Assembly (NCBI GenBank): GCA_900321595.1
Contig: ONWP01000360.1
Span: 1-9,709, forward strand
Direction of reading: 5' to 3'
DNA: 9,709 bases
Source: an uncultured Eubacteriales bacterium
Lineage (GTDB): Bacteria; Bacillota; Clostridia; Oscillospirales; Acutalibacteraceae
The notes under the pieces are model-generated. The model had not been told where the DNA came from and searched no databases. It saw nothing but the letters and a program-made list of their open reading frames with translations. The translations under genes and the position numbers were made by a program. How positions within the stretch are numbered: the first letter of the stretch is position 1; each line of letters starts with the position of its first letter. Shown here in pieces: positions 6,749 through 9,709 of the stretch.

Positions 6749-7503
6749 ATAATTATCGTCTTCGTCTTCGCTTTGACGGCGCCGCGTTTCACGGCTGGCA
6801 GATCCAGCCGCGCGACGACACTGTCCAGCAGCGGATCTTTGATGCGGCGACCGTCATTTTCGGCGCGCACTCGCCGATCTACGGCTGTTCGCGAACGGAC
6901 GCCGGCGTTCATGCGCTGGAGTATTACTGCAATTTCCGCGCGGAGAAGACGCTGCCCTGCGACGTTGTCGTCCGCGCGATGAACGCCAATCTGCCGGATA
7001 CGATCGCCGTGCTGGACTGCGATCTGGCGGACGAGACGTTCCACGCGCAGTTCGACTGCGCCGGGAAGACTTATCTTTACCGGTATTATGACAGCCGGAT
7101 CCGCGATCCTTTTCTTGTCGATCGCGCCTGGCATGTGAAAACGAAACTGGATGAAATGAAAATGGACCGCGCGGCGGCCGCTTTTATCGGGACGCATGAT
7201 TTCGCGGGCTTCTGCGCATCCGGCGCAAGCGTCAAAACAACGGTTCGAACCGTATCCGACGCGCGTGTTTTTCGCGAGGGAGACTGTGTATTCCTGCGGA
7301 TCAGCGCGGACGGGTTTCTTTACAACATGGTCCGCATCATCGCGGGGACGCTCGCGGATGTGAGCCGCGGGAAGTTGGATGCGGAGGCGATCCCGGAGAT
7401 CATCGCCTCCCGCGACAGAGAAAGGGCCGGCATGACCGCGCCGGCGCAGGGGCTATCCCTGGAAAGAGTTTACTATGAAGGAGTGGGCAGACGGGATGGA
7501 TGA
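6745..7503 (+). CDS. truA: TruA, tRNA pseudouridine(38-40) synthase
   Basis: This 252-residue enzyme isomerises uridines 38-40 in the tRNA anticodon arm. The catalytic motif GCSRTDAGVHA (47-57) places the nucleophilic aspartate at D52. Other family marks are the N-terminal LRFDGAAFHGWQIQP, the F-H-A-Q-F-D-C-A-G-K-T-Y-L-Y-R-Y segment at 99-114, IGTHDFAGFCASG (148-160), FLYNMVRIIAGTL (191-203), and the terminal TAPAQGLSLERVYY. Length is normal. The true start is the ATG at 6745, which overlaps the ecfT stop (ATGA). A longer in-frame ORF extends back to 6604 inside ecfT but adds non-family sequence. Position right after ecfT is a classic Bacillota arrangement, normally in the ribosomal protein region and here outside it. 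Confidence 0.97.
   Translation: MNNYRLRLRFDGAAFHGWQIQPRDDTVQQRIFDAATVIFGAHSPIYGCSRTDAGVHALEYYCNFRAEKTLPCDVVVRAMNANLPDTIAVLDCDLADETFHAQFDCAGKTYLYRYYDSRIRDPFLVDRAWHVKTKLDEMKMDRAAAAFIGTHDFAGFCASGASVKTTVRTVSDARVFREGDCVFLRISADGFLYNMVRIIAGTLADVSRGKLDAEAIPEIIASRDRERAGMTAPAQGLSLERVYYEGVGRRDG
7478..7483 (+). promoter_or_regulatory. Ribosome binding site candidate for the DUF5711-like gene
   Basis: AAGGAG lies 12 bases before ATG 7496, rather long spacing. A competing start at ATG 7475 has GGAAAGAG (7461-7468) 6 bases upstream. The site bears on which start is used but does not settle it. Confidence 0.4.
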
Positions 7504-9115
7504 AAACAAGCGTGATCTTGACAGCCTGATCGATGAGGATCTGCCGGAATCTGAAGCGGAAGAATCGGAGTCGACCGAAGCGCGCGAACCGGAGGAAGCG
7601 TCTGATCCTGACGTACAGGAGAACGCCGCTCCGACAGCGGAAGAAGCGCGGGATGAGGCTTCTGCGCAGGAAGAATCGCAGCCTGACGATCCGGCTTACG
7701 CGGAGGAAACGAGCGACGCGCCGGAGGCGGACGAGCCCGCGGACGAGCCGGAAGAATCGCCGGATGACGAAGCGGAGAATGAAGACGATTTCGACCCGTA
7801 CGACGACTACGACGACGAGGAGTCATACATTGACGAAGAGCCGGTCGACGACGAAGAATCCGATGCGCCTAAAGAGAAAAAGAAACCGTCTGCTCGAAAG
7901 CAGAAACAGCGCAAATCCGCGAAAAAACCGACGGCGAACCAGATGCGGCCCTTGTTTGTGCTCATTCTGGCAGCGCTCGTCGTCTATCTGATCGTCAGCG
8001 CATGCACCGGCGGCCGCGTGGCCGCGGTGACCGGCAATATTGCGGCGTTTTTCAGCCGCAGCAGCACGTCTAAATTCTCAGTCCCGACGACCGGCGACGG
8101 CGTGACCGGTGTGAAAACGAACGGACGCGGCTTTGTGATGCTGACAGCCAGCGAGCTGTTGTATGCCACGGCCGCGGAAACCGACGCGGAGACAGAAGTT
8201 TCCTACGGCGCGCCTTCTCTGGCCAAGGAGGATAAATATACGCTCGTGTATGACCGGGGCGGCATGGGATATGCCGTTTATGATGACGACTGCCGGCAGA
8301 TCTGCGATGAAACCGCGGAAGGGCAGATCATCTCCGCCGATATCGCGGAGGACGGCGTCGTGGCGCTGGCCATTCAGGTCAGTACGACCCGAACCGGTGT
8401 TCGCGCGTATGAGACGAGCGGCATGGAGATCTATAACTGGAATTTGCCGGAAGGCTTTGTCAGCGACCTTCGCATGACGCCGAACGGAAGGCGGATGTTT
8501 GTGAGCGCCGTGTCCAACGTGGACGGCTCCCTGACCGGTACGCTGTACATTCTTGACACTGACTACAACACGGAATTCAACCGTCTGGTATTTGCCGATC
8601 AGGTCATCATGGGCGTCAAGCCGCTGCGTCACCGCAAGGTGCTTGTCATCACGGATCAGGCCGTCTATATTGTGGACGCCGGCGTGCGCGGCGACGCGAA
8701 CGCGATGGAAAAGATCTATGACATCAGCGACAGAACGCTGCAGCTGATCTCTCCCGAGGAAAACGGGATGATCGCGGTCATCACGGCCGGCGCGATCGAT
8801 AAGTCGGACGTGCAGATGCTTCTGTTCAGCGAACGCAACGGGAAGCTCATCGATCGTGTGCCGCTGAGCGGCCGCGTCAAAAGCGTATCGAGCTCTAAAT
8901 ACCGCGTCGCGGTACTGTTCAGCGACCGTGTCGAGACGTATTCCGGATACGGCGTCATGGTCGGCAGCACAAAGATCGCGAATCGGTATTCGCGCGTCCT
9001 GCAGAACGGCAATTTTAACTATCTGATTTCCGGCGATATGGTCCGAAAGGCGGCCGCATACGGAAAACGCGAGCTGGGTCTGCTCGTTTCGGAACGGGAG
9101 CCGGTATCCGAATAA
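7496..9115 (+). CDS. DUF5711-like single-pass membrane protein with acidic cytoplasmic tail and probable beta-propeller exterior
   Basis: I do not recognise a defined function. The 539-residue protein has four visible parts. Residues 1-125 are low-complexity and extremely acidic (59 Asp/Glu against 4 Arg/Lys by hand count). Residues 126-144 are strongly basic (11 Lys/Arg). One hydrophobic helix follows at about 152-170, probably inserted N-in by the positive-inside rule. Residues 175-539, presumably outside, have alternating short beta-type segments such as YAVYDDD, LYILDTDY, VLVITDQAVYIVDAG and VAVLFSDRVETYSG, suggestive of PQQ/WD-like propeller blades. The architecture and a CvpA neighbour resemble the DUF5711 family of clostridia, recalled from general knowledge and not searched. 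The start could instead be ATG 7475, adding seven residues. It overlaps truA by 8 bases and precedes cvpA by 21 bases, suggesting an envelope role with CvpA. Confidence 0.8.
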   Translation: MDENKRDLDSLIDEDLPESEAEESESTEAREPEEASDPDVQENAAPTAEEARDEASAQEESQPDDPAYAEETSDAPEADEPADEPEESPDDEAENEDDFDPYDDYDDEESYIDEEPVDDEESDAPKEKKKPSARKQKQRKSAKKPTANQMRPLFVLILAALVVYLIVSACTGGRVAAVTGNIAAFFSRSSTSKFSVPTTGDGVTGVKTNGRGFVMLTASELLYATAAETDAETEVSYGAPSLAKEDKYTLVYDRGGMGYAVYDDDCRQICDETAEGQIISADIAEDGVVALAIQVSTTRTGVRAYETSGMEIYNWNLPEGFVSDLRMTPNGRRMFVSAVSNVDGSLTGTLYILDTDYNTEFNRLVFADQVIMGVKPLRHRKVLVITDQAVYIVDAGVRGDANAMEKIYDISDRTLQLISPEENGMIAVITAGAIDKSDVQMLLFSERNGKLIDRVPLSGRVKSVSSSKYRVAVLFSDRVETYSGYGVMVGSTKIANRYSRVLQNGNFNYLISGDMVRKAAAYGKRELGLLVSEREPVSE

Positions 9116-9121
9116 CGTAAC

Positions 9122-9127
9122 AGGGGG
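9122..9127 (+). promoter_or_regulatory. Ribosome binding site for the CvpA-family gene
   Basis: AGGGGG lies 9 bases before ATG 9137. It sits in the 21-base gap after the DUF5711-like stop. It supports that ATG as the start of a reading frame that stays open to the window end. Confidence 0.65.
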
Positions 9128-9136
9128 TTGACTTTA

Positions 9137-9709
9137 ATGCCCGTAACGGATATTATTTTGGGAGCGATCCTTCTGCTGGTCGTGGTGCTGTCCGCGATTC
9201 GCGGGATCATCAAAACGGTGCTTGATATGGTCGGCATGATGGCCGCGCTCATCGGTGCGAGACTCGCGTCGCCATTCCTCGCGCCTGTGCTCTATAAGAC
9301 GTTTGTTCAGCCGAAGGTCCTTGACGCGCTGACGCGGGAATACGGCGTCCTGAGCGCGACCGTCAGCAGCAACGCCGGCCGTGTGGTGGATTCGCTGGAT
9401 TTCCTGCCGAAAGCGCTTGTCCGCTATATCAACGCGAACGGGATCATGAATACCGACGCGGTGAACCGTGCGCTGCAAAGCACTGTCGGCACGGCTTCGG
9501 AGCTGGAGTCAAAACTGATCTCCCCGGTGCTGACGTCGATCATGCAGGCGCTTTGCTTCATCGCGATCCTGATCATCCTCGGCATCATTTTCCGGATCAT
9601 ATCAACGCTGGTCGCCAGATCCATACAGAAGACGAAGAAAATCCGGAAGGCCGATCACATCCTCGGCGCCGTGTTCGGTATTCTGAAGGGCTTCGTTGTC
9701 GTGCTGATC
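9137..9709 (+). CDS. CvpA family membrane protein (3'-truncated by window edge)
   Basis: The frame is open from ATG 9137 through the last base, giving 191 residues without a stop. It begins with two closely spaced hydrophobic helices (about 5-21 and 27-50) joined by the short RGIIKT turn. A long amphipathic segment (about 51-128) is followed by a third helix (131-153). A basic stretch RSIQKTKKIRKAD then precedes a fourth helix with LGAVFGILKGFVVVL, matching the LGxxxGxxKG signature near the C-terminus of CvpA proteins. CvpA in E. coli is an inner-membrane protein needed for colicin V export and linked to envelope function; its molecular role remains unclear. Only the end is missing. Adjacency to the DUF5711-like membrane protein suggests a joint envelope role (inference). 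A diverged small membrane protein of another family is unlikely given the terminal motif. Confidence 0.85.
   Translation, partial: MPVTDIILGAILLLVVVLSAIRGIIKTVLDMVGMMAALIGARLASPFLAPVLYKTFVQPKVLDALTREYGVLSATVSSNAGRVVDSLDFLPKALVRYINANGIMNTDAVNRALQSTVGTASELESKLISPVLTSIMQALCFIAILIILGIIFRIISTLVARSIQKTKKIRKADHILGAVFGILKGFVVVLI

Noticed and set aside
7889..7904. TCTGCT-CGAA-AGCAGA perfect hairpin in the DUF5711-like gene
   Set aside because: The stem is only 6 base pairs, within coding sequence, with no U-run after it. Not a terminator, and expected by chance.
7533..7991. 152-codon plus-strand frame rich in Arg, Lys and Thr inside the DUF5711-like gene
   Set aside because: It is an alternate-frame reading of the repetitive acidic-codon stretch; the in-frame protein has the membrane helix and continues to a normal stop.
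8010..8025. GCGGCC-GCGT-GGCCGC hairpin just after the membrane-helix codons
   Set aside because: All-GC 6-bp stem, but GC-rich coding DNA generates these often and there is no T-tract. A translational pause after the membrane helix is possible but unsupported.

Overview
The window is a dense, entirely plus-strand stretch of a bacterial chromosome. It holds ten genes, with the first and last cut by the window edges. Codon use is GC-rich by eye, roughly 60% GC. Gene content points to Bacillota, most likely a GC-rich member of Clostridia: a clostridial-type ecfA1-ecfA2-ecfT-truA block, a DUF5711-like membrane protein beside a CvpA-family protein, and a COG1092 methyltransferase variant without an obvious PUA domain that I associate with anaerobic Firmicutes. 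I cannot name a genus. I see no mobile element, CRISPR array, tRNA, rRNA or clear intrinsic terminator.

Layout. Bases 1-1927 carry the Holliday-junction set: the 3' part of ruvC, then complete ruvA and ruvB. Bases 1965-3314 are glmM (phosphoglucosamine mutase, cell-wall precursor synthesis). Overlapping it by one base is a SAM-dependent methyltransferase of unknown substrate (3314-4180). Bases 4204-6748 encode the shared energizing module of a group II ECF vitamin transporter: two ATPases (ecfA1, ecfA2) and the transmembrane coupling protein (ecfT). truA (tRNA pseudouridine synthase) follows at 6745-7503. A 539-residue membrane protein then spans 7496-9115, with a very acidic cytoplasmic tail, one membrane helix and a probable beta-propeller-like exterior. 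The window ends inside a CvpA-family membrane protein gene (from 9137).

Organisation. No gap exceeds 37 bases, and five junctions overlap (glmM/methyltransferase, ecfA1/ecfA2, ecfA2/ecfT, ecfT/truA, truA/DUF5711-like). Most of the window is therefore probably co-transcribed and translationally coupled. The one convincing promoter-like sequence in a gap lies before ecfA1 (ACGACA-16-TATAAT, 4154-4181), so the ECF-truA-envelope half may be expressed separately from the ruv-glmM half.

Nothing here is an exotic new system. The points most worth attention are: the mosaic of conserved blocks away from their usual Bacillota neighbours (ECF-truA without ribosomal protein genes, glmM without cdaA-cdaR); the uncharacterised DUF5711-like/CvpA pair; a lipobox-like sequence at the end of the DUF5711-like membrane helix; and small departures from consensus in EcfA2 and EcfT. 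All calls come from reading the sequence; no database search was run.
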